Below, piece by piece: positions 8,112-17,626 of a stretch of 46,921 nucleotides of DNA (position 1 is its first letter; the number at the start of each line of letters is the position of its first letter). Source of the DNA: Mycobacteriales bacterium (GTDB taxonomy: Bacteria > Actinomycetota > Actinomycetes > Mycobacteriales > SCTD01); assembly GCA_030697205.1 (NCBI GenBank), contig JAUYQP010000059.1:77127-124047 (forward strand). Reading direction: 5' to 3'. The notes under the pieces are model-generated. The model had not been told where the DNA came from. It made no database searches and saw only the letters and a list, made by a program, of their open reading frames with translations. Both the position numbers and the translations under genes were made by a program.

Positions 8112-8989
8112 TCGACTACCTGCTCGAGCCGCTGCAGTTCGACTTCCTCGTCCGCGGCCTCTACGCCGCGGTCCTCGCCGGCGCGCTGTGCGGCTTGATC
8201 GGCGTCTTCATCACGCTGCGCGGCATGAGCTACATCGGCCACGGCCTGTCGCACGCCATCTTCGGTGGCTACGCCGCGGCTCCATTGCTCGGCGTCCCGA
8301 TCATCCTCGGCGCCGGGGCCTGGGGGCTCGGCTCCGCGCTGCTCATCAACGCCGTGGCGCGCAGTCGCAAGATCGGCGCCGACGCGGCGATCGGCGTCGT
8401 GACGACCGCGTCCTTCGCCCTTGGCGTCGCCCTGCTCACCCGCTTCGGCACCAAGGGCCCGGCCTTCGACGCGCTGCTGTTCGGCAGCATCCTCGGGGTC
8501 GACAACGGCGACCTGTGGCTGCTGCTGGCGACGCTCGTCCTCACCGCCGCGACGTTCACGCTGCTCTACCGGTCGTTCCTCTTCACCACCTTCGACCCCG
8601 AGGTCGCCGACGTGAGCGGTGTCAGCGTCAAGCGCATGGACGCGCTGCTCATGGTCGTGCTGTCGATGTCGATCCTCGCGACGCTGCAGATCATCGGCGT
8701 GACGCTCGTCGCGGCCACCCTCGTCATCCCGGCCGTCGTCGCCCGGATGCTGACCGACTCCTTTTCCCGGATGCTGTGGTTGTCGAGCACCCTCGGGGCC
8801 CTCGGCGGCGCGATCGGGATGTACGCCAGCTACCACCTCGAGATCCCCTCGGGCACCACGATCGTCCTCGTCGAGGCGCTCGCCTTCACCGTCGTCCTGC
8901 TCGTCACCGGACGCCGAGGCCTGCGCCGCGCCGCCGGCCTCGACGACCACGCCCACGAGCCCGCCGTCGCGCCCGTCGCGGTCCGCTAG
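8108..8989 (+). CDS. znuB: Metal ABC transporter permease (ABC-3 family)
   Basis: A 293-aa integral membrane permease with about eight hydrophobic segments, typical of the ABC-3 (ZnuB/MntB) family. Family features include RGMSYIGHGLSHAIFGGYA near the start and a glycine-rich stretch near the end of the membrane domain. The GTG start overlaps the ATPase stop. A hydrophilic Ala/Pro/His tail (DDHAHEPAVAPV) follows the last membrane segment. The stop codon TAG is also the first part of a TAGCCT -10 box for the next gene. Confidence 0.88.
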   Translation: MIDYLLEPLQFDFLVRGLYAAVLAGALCGLIGVFITLRGMSYIGHGLSHAIFGGYAAAPLLGVPIILGAGAWGLGSALLINAVARSRKIGADAAIGVVTTASFALGVALLTRFGTKGPAFDALLFGSILGVDNGDLWLLLATLVLTAATFTLLYRSFLFTTFDPEVADVSGVSVKRMDALLMVVLSMSILATLQIIGVTLVAATLVIPAVVARMLTDSFSRMLWLSSTLGALGGAIGMYASYHLEIPSGTTIVLVEALAFTVVLLVTGRRGLRRAAGLDDHAHEPAVAPVAVR

Positions 8990-8992
8990 CCT
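8987..8992 (+). promoter_or_regulatory. -10 box upstream of the peroxiredoxin gene
   Basis: TAGCCT overlaps the permease stop codon. Transcription would begin near 8999, giving a leader of about 24 nt that contains the AGAGG ribosome site before the ATG at 9023. Confidence 0.4.
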
Positions 8993-9022
8993 CGCGCCGA
9001 CCCTGACCCGAGAGGCCGCTCG

Positions 9023-9499
9023 ATGCCCGTCACCCCCCGCCTCGCCCCTGGCGACACGGCCCCCGACTTCACCCTGCCGGACGCCGACGGCGTGCCGGTG
9101 ACGCTGTCGTCGTACCTCGGTCGCAAGGTCGTCCTCTACGCCTACCCCGCCGCCTCCACCCCGGGCTGCACCAAGCAGGCCTGCGACTTCCGCGACTCGC
9201 TGTCCTTCCTGCAGAGCCAGGGGTACGACGTGATCGGCCTGTCGCCGGACGCGCCGGAGAAGCTCGCGCGCTTCCGCGACGCCGAGGGCCTGTCCTTCCC
9301 GCTGCTGTCCGACCCGTCGAAGGAGGTCCTGACGGCCTACGGCGCCTACGGCGAGAAGCAGCTCTACGGCAAGACGGTGACCGGCGTCATCCGCTCGACC
9401 TTCGTCATCGACGAGAAGGGCGTCCTGACCCACGCGGGCTACGCCGTCAAGGCCACCGGCCACGTCGCCAAGCTCACCCGCGACCTCGGCCTGGCCTGA
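9023..9499 (+). CDS. bcp: Thioredoxin-dependent peroxiredoxin (Bcp/PrxQ type)
   Basis: A 158-aa atypical two-Cys peroxiredoxin that reduces hydrogen peroxide and organic hydroperoxides in the cytoplasm using thioredoxin. The active site reads TPGCTKQACDF with peroxidatic Cys49 and resolving Cys54, the PrxQ arrangement. Its Thr and the later Arg (GVIRSTFVID) are present. Length is normal for the family. An AGAGG ribosome site lies 8 nt before the ATG. It follows the metal ABC operon by 33 nt but probably has its own promoter. Confidence 0.93.
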   Translation: MPVTPRLAPGDTAPDFTLPDADGVPVTLSSYLGRKVVLYAYPAASTPGCTKQACDFRDSLSFLQSQGYDVIGLSPDAPEKLARFRDAEGLSFPLLSDPSKEVLTAYGAYGEKQLYGKTVTGVIRSTFVIDEKGVLTHAGYAVKATGHVAKLTRDLGLA

Positions 9500-9595
9500 C
9501 GCGAGACCCCAAAGATCACCAGCACACCGTGTCGGGGGCTCCCGCTCAGAGGTCGTCCTGACGCGTGCCCATGTGCTGTCGACCCGTCGCCCTCG

Positions 9596-9601
9596 TAGGC
9601 T
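9596..9601 (+). promoter_or_regulatory. -10 box of the tRNA gene
   Basis: TAGGCT lies 6 nt before the first base of the mature tRNA, so transcription may begin at or next to the mature 5' end. No convincing -35 box is visible. Confidence 0.45.
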
Positions 9602-9607
9602 GCGCGC

Positions 9608-9684
9608 GGGGCCGTAGCCCAACGGCAGGAGGCAAACGGTTTAGGTCCGTTCCAGTGCGGGTTCGACTCCCGTCGGCCCCACCA
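9608..9684 (+). tRNA. tRNA with anticodon UAG (Leu CUA) but a short variable loop
   Basis: A complete cloverleaf folds by eye. Acceptor GGGGCCG/CGGCCCC is 7 bp; the D arm is GCC/GGC with GG in the loop; the anticodon stem AACGG/CCGTT carries the loop TTTAGGT, so the anticodon is TAG at 9642-9644; the variable loop is only 5 nt (CCAGT); the T arm is GCGGG/CCCGT with loop TTCGACT; discriminator A and an encoded CCA follow. The anticodon and A73 suggest leucine. Standard bacterial tRNA-Leu has a long type II variable arm, which is absent here. I recall leucine-like type I tRNAs of actinomycetes being described as repurposed, non-translational RNAs, and this looks like one; I cannot verify that from sequence. 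Confidence 0.85.
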
Positions 9685-9893
9685 CGAGGACACCGCGAGC
9701 GTCTGGTCCTTGACTGCAAGAGGTTCCCCCGCAGCTGTGGAGGCTCTCCTCCGGAGCATCTGGCTCCTGCCCGGACGGGTGCCCGGCTCGACGTCCCGCG
9801 GGGCGAGGTCGGCTGCCTCATGACGCGGGACCTCTGCCGGCGGCAGCCTCGGTCCGTCGGCAACTCGGCCGGCACTGTGCAAGGGAGTCAGCT

Positions 9894-10163
9894 GTGGCAG
9901 TTCTCGCGGTCATCGTCGGCGCGGTCGTCGCCTTCACCACCCGGCGCGCCCGCCCTGGGCTCGTCGCCGGCCTCGCGGTGTGGGCGCTCGTCACCCTGTA
10001 CCTCACCGTCGGGGTGCGCCTGTTCGAGGACGACTCGACAGGCTCCGACCACTCACTCACAGCAGGCTTCTGGGCGGCGCAGATCGTCCTGCTGCTGCTG
10101 ACCGTCGGCGGTACGTTGCTGGTCGCGCGGCAGCGGGGGGGCCGCTCAGCCGTCGGGGCCTGA
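9894..10163 (+). CDS. Small two-helix membrane protein
   Basis: An 89-aa hypothetical protein with three hydrophobic stretches (residues 1-14, about 22-42 and 58-78) and a short polar loop (FEDDSTGSDHS). A clear ribosome site (AGGGAG) lies 8-9 nt before the GTG. It precedes the sensor kinase by a few bases and probably shares its transcript. I do not recognise a family; a role in signalling to the kinase is only suggested by position. Confidence 0.65.
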   Translation: MAVLAVIVGAVVAFTTRRARPGLVAGLAVWALVTLYLTVGVRLFEDDSTGSDHSLTAGFWAAQIVLLLLTVGGTLLVARQRGGRSAVGA

Positions 10164-10176
10164 GGGGGTGGGTGAC

Positions 10177-12084
10177 ATGGGGCTGCCGCGGCGCCGCGCC
10201 CTGGCGCTCCTGCTGCTCCACACCGTGCTCCTGTGCGTCGCGCTCCTGGTCCTGGCCCTGGGTGGTCACAACCGGACGGGCGGGTCGGACTCCTGGTGGC
10301 TGCTGGCGGGCGCCGTGCCGGCCTCGCTCGTGGCTGCGCTGCTGGCCGACCGCCGTCCTGGGACGACGGTCGGGCGGTGCCTCGCCGTGCTCGCGAGCGC
10401 TCAGCTCCTGAGCGTCACGGCGAGGGTGCTGAGCCAGGACTGGCAGCGCTCGAGCTGGGTCTCCGATCGCCTCGGCGACGTGCTCTTCGTCGGGACCCTG
10501 CCGGTGCTCGCCCTCCTCGTCGTGGCCTTCCCGGACCGGGCGCGCGGACGGTGGCGCGCAGTGCAGCGGGGCCAGGTCGCGCTGCTGTCGGCTGCAGCGC
10601 TGCTGGTGGTCGTCGCAGGACGCGACGGGGTCGCCTCGGCCGCGGCCCGCGGTGCTGTCGTCGTCGTCGTCCTCGCCGGGGTCGTCCGCATCGGCGAACT
10701 GGTGCGGACGTGGCGGCGGGCCAGCGGGGAGGAGCGCACGCCCTACACCTGGTTCGTGGTCGGAGCGGCCAGCCTCCTCCCGCTGTACGCGACGGGTGCC
10801 GTCCTCAGCGCGCTGGACATCACCGCCCTGGACGGTCCGGCCACGGCGTACGTCCTCGGGGTGCTCCCGGCCTCCCTGGGTCTCGCGATCGTGCGCGGAC
10901 GGCTGTACGAGCTCGACATCGTGGTGAACCGGGCGCTCGTGCTGAGCACGACGTCGGTGGTCCTGCTCCTGGCGTACGTGACCCTCGCGGCCGCGGCGGG
11001 CGCCACGGGAGCGTCACCCGGCCGCCCGGCAGTGTCGGCAGTGCTCGCGGTCGCGACCGCCCTGGCCTTCGGGACCGTCCGCCAGGCGGCGCAGCGCCTC
11101 GTCGACCGGGCGCTCTACGGCGACCGCGACGAGCCGGGGCGCGCGCTGCAGCGCCTTGGTCAGCAGCTGGCCGGCGCCGTGGCCCCCGAGGAGGTCGCCG
11201 ACCGCGTGGTGGACGCGGTGCGCGCGGCGATCCGAAGCCCCTCCGTCGAGCTGCTGACCGACGACCTGGGGCGGCCGGGGGACTTCGTCCTCGAGCACGC
11301 CGGGCACCGGCTCGGCGTGCTGCGGGTAGCGCCACGGGTCGGGGAGCAGGCGCTGTCGGCCCACGACACGGCGCTGCTGCACGACCTCGCGCGGCAGGCC
11401 GCGGTCGCGCTCTACGCCGGACGGCTCGCCGACGACCTCGCCGCCTCGCGCGAGCGGCTCGTGGCCAGCCGAGAGGAGGAGCGGGCCCGTCTCCGTCGCG
11501 ACCTCCACGACGAGCTCAGCCCCTCGCTCGCGGGCATTGCCCTGTCCGTCGGCGCGGCCCGTGCCCGGGTCCACGACGACCCGGACGGCGCCGAGCAGCT
11601 GCTGGCCCGCGTGGCTGACGAGTCCCGAGCGACGACCGGCGTCGTCCGGCGCGTGCTCGCCGGTCTCGCGCCGCCGGGGCTGGCCGAGCTGGGACTGGTC
11701 GCGGCCCTCGAGCGGCGCGTCGACGAGCTGTCGCACGCCGGTCAGTGCCGCGTCACGCTCGTCGTGGAGGGGGTGCCCGCCGTGCCGCCGGACGTGGAGG
11801 TCGTCGCCTACCGCGTGGCCGTCGAGGGCGTGGCCAACGCGCTTCGCCACAGCGGCGCCGGCGCCGTGCAGGTCCGGGTCCGCCAGGACGAGACCCGGCT
11901 CAGCGTGGAGGTGGCGGACGACGGCTGCGGACCGCCCGCCCCCGACCAGGAGGGCAACGGGATCCGGGGCTGCCGGAGCCGCGTGCGCGAGCTGGGCGGA
12001 CACCTCGCCCTCACCCCGCTCGAGGACGGCGGAGGCACCCGGCTCGAGGCCGTGCTGCCGGTGAGCGGGGGCGCCGACCGATGA
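10177..12084 (+). CDS. Membrane sensor histidine kinase (NarL/HisKA_3 type)
   Basis: A sensor kinase of about 635 aa. The N-terminal half holds roughly eight membrane segments, then a GAF-like region, then HisKA_3 with the phospho-acceptor His in RLRRDLHDELSPSLAG, and a HATPase_c domain (VANALRHSGA, VADDGCG, GIRGCRSRV). The G2 box has Cys where a Met is usual (GMRER to GCRSR). ATG 10177 is chosen because GAGGGGGTGG lies just upstream; GTG 10168 would add three residues. The stop overlaps the response-regulator start (ATGA), so the pair is co-translated. The signal is unknown. The domain layout resembles LiaS/DesK-like kinases with large membrane sensors. Confidence 0.88.
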   Translation: MGLPRRRALALLLLHTVLLCVALLVLALGGHNRTGGSDSWWLLAGAVPASLVAALLADRRPGTTVGRCLAVLASAQLLSVTARVLSQDWQRSSWVSDRLGDVLFVGTLPVLALLVVAFPDRARGRWRAVQRGQVALLSAAALLVVVAGRDGVASAAARGAVVVVVLAGVVRIGELVRTWRRASGEERTPYTWFVVGAASLLPLYATGAVLSALDITALDGPATAYVLGVLPASLGLAIVRGRLYELDIVVNRALVLSTTSVVLLLAYVTLAAAAGATGASPGRPAVSAVLAVATALAFGTVRQAAQRLVDRALYGDRDEPGRALQRLGQQLAGAVAPEEVADRVVDAVRAAIRSPSVELLTDDLGRPGDFVLEHAGHRLGVLRVAPRVGEQALSAHDTALLHDLARQAAVALYAGRLADDLAASRERLVASREEERARLRRDLHDELSPSLAGIALSVGAARARVHDDPDGAEQLLARVADESRATTGVVRRVLAGLAPPGLAELGLVAALERRVDELSHAGQCRVTLVVEGVPAVPPDVEVVAYRVAVEGVANALRHSGAGAVQVRVRQDETRLSVEVADDGCGPPAPDQEGNGIRGCRSRVRELGGHLALTPLEDGGGTRLEAVLPVSGGADR

Positions 12085-12710
12085 CCCGAGTCCTGGTGGC
12101 GGAGGACCACCCGCTGTACCGCGACGGCCTGTGCGCGCTCCTCGCCACCGTGCCCGGGGTGCAGGTGACCGGCGCTGTCGACTCCGCCGCCGCGGCGCTC
12201 GCGGCGGCGGGCGATGCCGACCTCGTCCTGCTCGACCTGGAGATGCCCGGCGGGAGCGGGCTGGACGCGATCCGCGACCTCGTCGGCCAGGGGGTCTCGG
12301 TGCTCGTCCTGACCAGCCACGACGACGACGCGTCGGTCTACGCCGCGCTGCGAGCCGGGGCGCACGGCTACCTCCACAAGTCGACCGGGCCGGAGGAGCT
12401 CACGCGGGCGGTGCTCGCCGTGGCCGCCGGAGACGGGCTGTTCGGCTCGCAGGTCATGGAGCGCATCACCCGGCACTTCGCGAGCGGTGGTCGGGCGAGC
12501 GCGTCGAGCGTCCTCCCGCAGCTGACGCCGCGGGAGAGGGAGGTGCTGTCCCTCATGGTGGAGGGGCGGAGCACGGCGGAGATCGCCGACCACTTCGTCG
12601 TCAGTCTCAAGACCGTCCGCAACCAGGTCTCGTCGATCCTGGTGAAGCTGCGGGCCAGGGACCGTGTCCACGCCGTCGCCATCGGCAGGGAGCACGGTCT
12701 GGGCGCCTGA
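12081..12710 (+). CDS. Response regulator, NarL/FixJ family
   Basis: A 209-aa transcription regulator. The receiver domain (residues 1-120) has acidic D9-type residues (VAEDHP), phospho-acceptor Asp52 (LVLLDLEMPGG), the Ser/Thr switch (LTSHDDD) and Lys in YLHKSTG. The C-terminal LuxR-type helix-turn-helix is LTPREREVLSLMVEGRSTAEIA followed by VSLKTVRNQVSSIL. It overlaps the kinase by four bases and is its evident partner. Targets are unknown. Confidence 0.92.
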   Translation: MTRVLVAEDHPLYRDGLCALLATVPGVQVTGAVDSAAAALAAAGDADLVLLDLEMPGGSGLDAIRDLVGQGVSVLVLTSHDDDASVYAALRAGAHGYLHKSTGPEELTRAVLAVAAGDGLFGSQVMERITRHFASGGRASASSVLPQLTPREREVLSLMVEGRSTAEIADHFVVSLKTVRNQVSSILVKLRARDRVHAVAIGREHGLGA

Positions 12711-12730
12711 GGCGACGCGAGGGCGCCGCC

Positions 12731-12763
12731 GGCCTCACGTCCGCGGCCAGCGACCATGAGGCC
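12731..12763. terminator. Candidate weak convergent terminator
   Basis: A 7-bp perfect inverted repeat (GGCCTCA / TGAGGCC) with a long 19-nt loop lies in the 90-bp gap between the convergent response regulator and epimerase genes. It is weak; nothing else in this gap looks like a terminator. Confidence 0.3.
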
Positions 12764-12800
12764 CTGCATGACCGTCCTGACGAGGTCACCTCACCACGGG

Positions 12801-13748
<948 letters not shown>

Positions 13749-13756
13749 GCCGACAG

Positions 13757-13762
13757 ACCCTA
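13757..13762 (-). promoter_or_regulatory. -10 box of the epimerase gene
   Basis: Reads TAGGGT on the minus strand, 8 nt before the ATG at 13748. One of two back-to-back promoters in a 62-bp divergent region. Confidence 0.45.
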
Positions 13763-13798
13763 GCCGCGGACCTGCCGGGCTGGAGGCCCTCCGACCGC

Positions 13799-13804
13799 TA
13801 GCCT
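13799..13804 (+). promoter_or_regulatory. -10 box of a leaderless glycosyltransferase promoter
   Basis: TAGCCT lies exactly 6 nt before the GTG at 13811, and no ribosome site is visible, so the mRNA is probably leaderless. Confidence 0.55.
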
Positions 13805-13810
13805 GAGCGG

Positions 13811-14521
13811 GTGAAGCTCTCGGTCCTGGTGCCCGTGTTCAACGAGGCTGGCACCGCCCAGGCCGCGCTCAAGCGCATCCTCGACGTCGACTACCCGTGC
13901 GAGCTCGAGGTCGTCGTCGTCGACGACGGCTCCACCGACGGCACGCGCGGGGTCCTCGCGCAGGTCGAGGACCCCCGGCTGTCGGTCCACCACCACGCTG
14001 TCAACCAGGGCAAGGGCGCGGCGATCCGCACGGCGGCGAAGCACGCCACCGGCGACTACATGATCATCTGCGACGCCGACCTGGAGTACGCCCCCGAGGA
14101 GATCCCGACCCTGCTCGCGCCCGTGCTCGCCGGCGAGGCCGTGGTCGTCTACGGCACCCGCACGTTCGGCAGCCACACGGCGTACAGCTTCTGGTACGTC
14201 CTCGGCAACAAGAGCGTGACGATGGCCGCCAACGTGCTGTTCGACTGCTGGATCAGCGACCTCGAGACCTGCTTCAAGCTGCTGCCGCTCGACCTCTACC
14301 GCGAGCTCGCCGTCGAGGCGGCCGGCTTCGGCATGGAGGCCGAGGTGACCGCCAAGCTGCTGGCGCGCGGCCTGCGTCCCTTCGAGGTGCCGATCACCTA
14401 CAAGGCCCGCAGCCGCGAGGAGGGCAAGAAGCTCACCTGGAAGGACGGCGTCGAGGCGCTCTGGATCCTGTCGCGCGAGCGCGTCCGCGCAGGCCAGAGC
14501 CGCCGGCGCGCACTGCGCTGA
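13811..14521 (+). CDS. Glycosyltransferase family 2
   Basis: A 236-aa GT2 enzyme of the dolichol/polyprenyl-phosphate mannosyltransferase-like group, probably transferring a sugar from a nucleotide donor to a polyprenyl phosphate at the inner membrane face. Motifs: [21 protein letters not shown], and the metal-binding [10 protein letters not shown]. There are no clear C-terminal membrane helices. The GTG start follows a TAGCCT box without a ribosome site. The membrane glycosyltransferase downstream directly follows; together they suggest that a polyprenyl-linked sugar is made here and used by the GT-C protein next door (inference). Confidence 0.88.
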   Translation: MKLSVLVPVFNEAGTAQAALKRILDVDYPCELEVVVVDDGSTDGTRGVLAQVEDPRLSVHHHAVNQGKGAAIRTAAKHATGDYMIICDADLEYAPEEIPTLLAPVLAGEAVVVYGTRTFGSHTAYSFWYVLGNKSVTMAANVLFDCWISDLETCFKLLPLDLYRELAVEAAGFGMEAEVTAKLLARGLRPFEVPITYKARSREEGKKLTWKDGVEALWILSRERVRAGQSRRRALR

Positions 14522-14595
14522 CGAGCGACCCGGCGGCCGGCCCGCCGCTCCCCCTCGACCCGCTCCACGAGACCCACCCGGTCGGCGTCCCGGCC

Positions 14596-16305
14596 GTGGT
14601 CGTGCACGAGGGCGACCTGCCGCCGTCGGGGTCGCTGCCGCCACGACCGGCCCGCACCACCCCCCGCAGCACCGCCCGCAGCACCGCCCGCAGCACCGCC
14701 CGACATGCCGCCCGACCTGCCGCCCGACCTGCCGCCCGACACGCCGCCCCCGAGGAGTCCTCCGCCCTCGCCGTGCGGCTCTGGACCGTGGGCGTGCCGC
14801 TGCTGCTCGTCCTGCTCGGCGCCGCGGTCCGCATCCGGCAGTGGGCGGTCGGCCGGTCGCTGTGGCTCGACGAGGCGCTCATCGGCGAGTCACTGGTGTC
14901 GCGCGGTTACACCGCGCTGGTCACCGAGCCACTGCTCCACAACCAGGCAGCCCCGGTCCTGTGGCTGTGGGCCGAGCGGCTCGCGATCGACCTGTTCGGC
15001 ACCGACGAGCGAGTGCTGCGCATCGTGCCGATGCTCGCCGGCTTCGCCGTGCTCGGCCTCACCTGGGCGCTGGCCCGTCGGCTGCTGCCTGCCGTCGTCG
15101 TGCCGGTGCCCGTCGCGATCGTCGCGCTCAGCCCGTCGCTGACCTACTACGCCAACGAGGTCAAGCAGTACTCCAGCGACGTCGCCGTCGTGCTCGTCCT
15201 CGTGCTGCTCGCTCTGCGCGCGATGCGTGGCACGCGCGACGTCGCGGTGCTCGCCGCCGCCGGCGCCGTCCTGCTCTGGCTGTCGCACGCCGCCGTCCTG
15301 GCCCTCGCCGGCATCAGCCTGGTGCTGGTCCTCCGGCACGCCGTCGGTCGCCGCTGGCGCGAGGCAGTCCTGACCGCTGGGGTGCTGTCGGGCTGGCTCG
15401 TCTCGCTCGGCGTGGCCTTCGTGCTCGTGCTCGACGACCTGCGCGACAACCGGGTCCTCGAGGACTACTGGGCCTACACCTTCCCCACCGACGACGGGCT
15501 GGCCCGGTGGATCGGCCGCCGCTGGCTCGACCTCACCGAGACTCCGCTGGGTCTGCGGCTGCCCGAGCTCGCGCTCGCGCTGCTGGCCCTCGGCGCTGCC
15601 CGGCTGCTGTGGGTCGCCCGGGCCCGCGGGGCGGCCGCGCTCGCGATCGTCGCGATGGCGACCCTCGCGGCCTCGCTGTCGGCGTACCCCTTTGCCGGTC
15701 GGCTGTCGCTGTGGCTGGTGCCCCTCGCCGCCCTCGCGATCGGCGCCCTCGTCCCCGACCGGATGGACCTGCCGCGGGCGGCCTGGCTGCTCGCCGTCAC
15801 CGTCGCGCTGTCCCTCACCCTCGTGCCCGCGCTGCGCGAGACCCCACCGCGGCTGATCGAGGCGCAGTACGTCGAGGAGCTCGAGCCGGTGCTGCGCCAG
15901 GTCGCCGCGGAGCGCCAGCCCGGTGACCATGTCCTGGTCCACATCGCGGCCCGTGGCGGCTACGACTACTACGAGCGCTTCGTCCCGATCCGGCGCGACG
16001 GCGTGATCCTGCTCATCGACACCCCCGCGCAGGGCTGCGACGACCGCATCGCACTGCGCACCGGCCGCTTCGCGACCGAGCGGGTCTGGGTCGTCTTCAG
16101 CCACGAGCTCGTCGACACCGGGCGGCTGGGCAGCACCGCCGACCTCATCGCCCGCATCCAGACGGTGTCGTCGATCGCACGCACCATCCAGGCACCGGGC
16201 TCGCAGGCGTTCCTCTTCGACCCGGTCGCCGGGCCGCAGGCCGTCCAGCCGACGACCTACCGCAACCCGATGCGCTGCCTCGGGGTCTACCGCGCGTCGC
16301 GCTGA
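14596..16305 (+). CDS. GT39-like (GT-C fold) membrane glycosyltransferase
   Basis: A large polytopic membrane protein (about 569 aa from this start) with ten or more hydrophobic segments. The first periplasmic loop carries the acidic motif LWLDEALIGESL, typical of GT-C glycosyltransferases of the GT39/ArnT group. A soluble C-terminal part follows (PRLIEAQYVEELEPVL onward). The start is uncertain: GTG 14596, GTG 14602 or GTG 14773 are possible, and none has a good ribosome site. The N-terminal linker contains seven 12-bp units (14665-14748) coding RSTA and RHAA/RPAA. It follows the GT2 gene and overlaps the convergent methyltransferase by 19 bp. The acceptor is unknown. Confidence 0.75.
   Translation: MVVHEGDLPPSGSLPPRPARTTPRSTARSTARSTARHAARPAARPAARHAAPEESSALAVRLWTVGVPLLLVLLGAAVRIRQWAVGRSLWLDEALIGESLVSRGYTALVTEPLLHNQAAPVLWLWAERLAIDLFGTDERVLRIVPMLAGFAVLGLTWALARRLLPAVVVPVPVAIVALSPSLTYYANEVKQYSSDVAVVLVLVLLALRAMRGTRDVAVLAAAGAVLLWLSHAAVLALAGISLVLVLRHAVGRRWREAVLTAGVLSGWLVSLGVAFVLVLDDLRDNRVLEDYWAYTFPTDDGLARWIGRRWLDLTETPLGLRLPELALALLALGAARLLWVARARGAAALAIVAMATLAASLSAYPFAGRLSLWLVPLAALAIGALVPDRMDLPRAAWLLAVTVALSLTLVPALRETPPRLIEAQYVEELEPVLRQVAAERQPGDHVLVHIAARGGYDYYERFVPIRRDGVILLIDTPAQGCDDRIALRTGRFATERVWVVFSHELVDTGRLGSTADLIARIQTVSSIARTIQAPGSQAFLFDPVAGPQAVQPTTYRNPMRCLGVYRASR
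14665..14748. repeat. Seven tandem 12-bp units in a coding linker
   Basis: Three units CGCAGCACCGCC and then four of the form CGAC(A/C)(T/C)GCCGCC, in frame, encode RSTA x3 and RHAA, RPAA, RPAA, RHAA in the N-terminal linker of the membrane glycosyltransferase. Confidence 0.85.
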
Positions 16306-17024
16306 GGGACCCGCGCGACGAGCAGCAGCGACTGCCCGAACGGCGGTGGCCGGCGACCCTCGAGGCGGCGCAGCCACGGCACTACCCCGCGGTCGTAGAC
16401 GGTGAGCAGCAGCCCCGCCCTCGGCCGCGTGCGCAGCAGCTTCACCGTGACGAGCCACGCGAGCAGGCCCGGCAGGTTGACGTGGTGGAGGACCTCGACG
16501 GTGAGACCCGCGGCCTCGGCGGCACGCCGCAGCGACGCCCGCCGGTAGCGGCGCTCGTGGCCGATCGCCCGGTCGAAGCGCGACATCGCCGACGGGAAGG
16601 CCGGCACGACCACGACGACCGCTCCCTCGTCACGCACCAGCCCGGCGAAGGCCCGCAGCGCGGCGACGTCGTCGGGGATGTGCTCGAGCACGTTGCAGGC
16701 GACGACGGAGGAGTACGCCGCGACCTCCTCGATCGGCACCGCCAGCTCGCGGACCGTCACGGTCGGGTCCGCTGCGAAGCGCTCCCGCAGCGCCGCGAGC
16801 CGCGACGGGTCGGCTTCGGACGTGGTGAAGCGGGTCAGCCCCTGCGCGGCGCGGACCGCGACCCAGTCGGCGGCGTAGTGACCGAGCCCGCCTCCGACCT
16901 CGAGCGGGTCGTCGCCGAGGTGCGGCCCGATGAGGTCGACCAGCCAGCGGCGGTAGTTGCGGGCCTCGACGAGGTCCTCGAGGACCTCGCTCTGCAGCCC
17001 GCTGTCACCCGTCACCCGCGTCAC
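16287..17024 (-). CDS. Class I SAM-dependent methyltransferase
   Basis: A 245-aa methyltransferase. The SAM-binding motif I reads LEVGGGLGHYA, the acidic motif is TTSEADPSRL, and ACNVLEHIPDD gives the motif typical of the Methyltransf_11/23 groups. The C-terminal part has a hydrophobic stretch (LPGLLAWLVTVKLL). The ATG overlaps the rdgB stop (ATGA). Its end overlaps the convergent glycosyltransferase. Neighbouring glycosyltransferases suggest a lipid-sugar or glycan substrate, but position could equally tie it to the rph-rdgB operon by read-through only. Confidence 0.82.
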   Translation of the reverse strand: MTRVTGDSGLQSEVLEDLVEARNYRRWLVDLIGPHLGDDPLEVGGGLGHYAADWVAVRAAQGLTRFTTSEADPSRLAALRERFAADPTVTVRELAVPIEEVAAYSSVVACNVLEHIPDDVAALRAFAGLVRDEGAVVVVVPAFPSAMSRFDRAIGHERRYRRASLRRAAEAAGLTVEVLHHVNLPGLLAWLVTVKLLRTRPRAGLLLTVYDRGVVPWLRRLEGRRPPPFGQSLLLVARVPQRDAR

Positions 17025-17626
17025 GCCGGCTCCCCCAGGGCGGCGGCGAGCTGCGGAGCGAGGGCGCGGAAGGCCTGGCCGCGGTGGCTGATCGCGTCCT
17101 TGTCCGCGGGCGCCATCTCGGCGGTGGTGCGGTCGTGCCCATCGGGCACGAAGGCCGGGTCGTAGCCGAACCCCCCGGTGCCCCGCGGCTCGTGGACCAG
17201 CCTGCCCCGCAGCACGCCCTCGACGACGCCGGTGCGACCGTCGGGCAGGGCGTAGGCCGCCGCGCAGACGAAGCCCGCGCCGCGCCGCTCGTCGGGCACG
17301 TCGCCGACCTGGCCGAGCACCAGCGCGAGGTTGGCGGCGTCGTCGCCGTGCGCGCCCGCCCAGCGGGCCGACAGCACCCCGGGCATGCCGTTGAGCGCGT
17401 CGACGACCAGCCCGCTGTCGTCGGCGACCGCGGGCAGGCCGGTGGCGGCGCAGGCCTCGACGGCCTTGGCGAGCGCGTTGGCCTCGAAGGTCGCGCCGGT
17501 CTCCGGCCCCGGCTCGACGTCGTCGGGCAGCGCGACGAGCGCGACGCCGTAGGGCGCGAGGATGCGCGAGAGCTCGGCGACCTTGCCGGCGTTGCGGGTG
17601 GCGAGCACCACCTGGGGTGCGCTCAC
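17021..17626 (-). CDS. rdgB: RdgB/HAM1 non-canonical purine NTP pyrophosphatase
   Basis: A 201-aa inosine/xanthosine triphosphate pyrophosphatase that hydrolyses dITP, ITP and XTP to monophosphates and so keeps them out of nucleic acids. The start [14 protein letters not shown], the substrate motif [34 protein letters not shown] and the final SHRGQAF segment are all present. The start overlaps the rph stop (ATGA) and the end overlaps the methyltransferase start, in the rph-rdgB order known from mycobacteria. Confidence 0.95.
   Translation of the reverse strand: MSAPQVVLATRNAGKVAELSRILAPYGVALVALPDDVEPGPETGATFEANALAKAVEACAATGLPAVADDSGLVVDALNGMPGVLSARWAGAHGDDAANLALVLGQVGDVPDERRGAGFVCAAAYALPDGRTGVVEGVLRGRLVHEPRGTGGFGYDPAFVPDGHDRTTAEMAPADKDAISHRGQAFRALAPQLAAALGEPA

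Noticed and set aside
9546-9882. Open frames over and after the tRNA
   Set aside because: They cross the tRNA gene and show no coding character or ribosome site.
9685-9893. Attachment site or integrated element next to the tRNA
   Set aside because: No integrase and no repeat of the tRNA 3' end elsewhere in the window.
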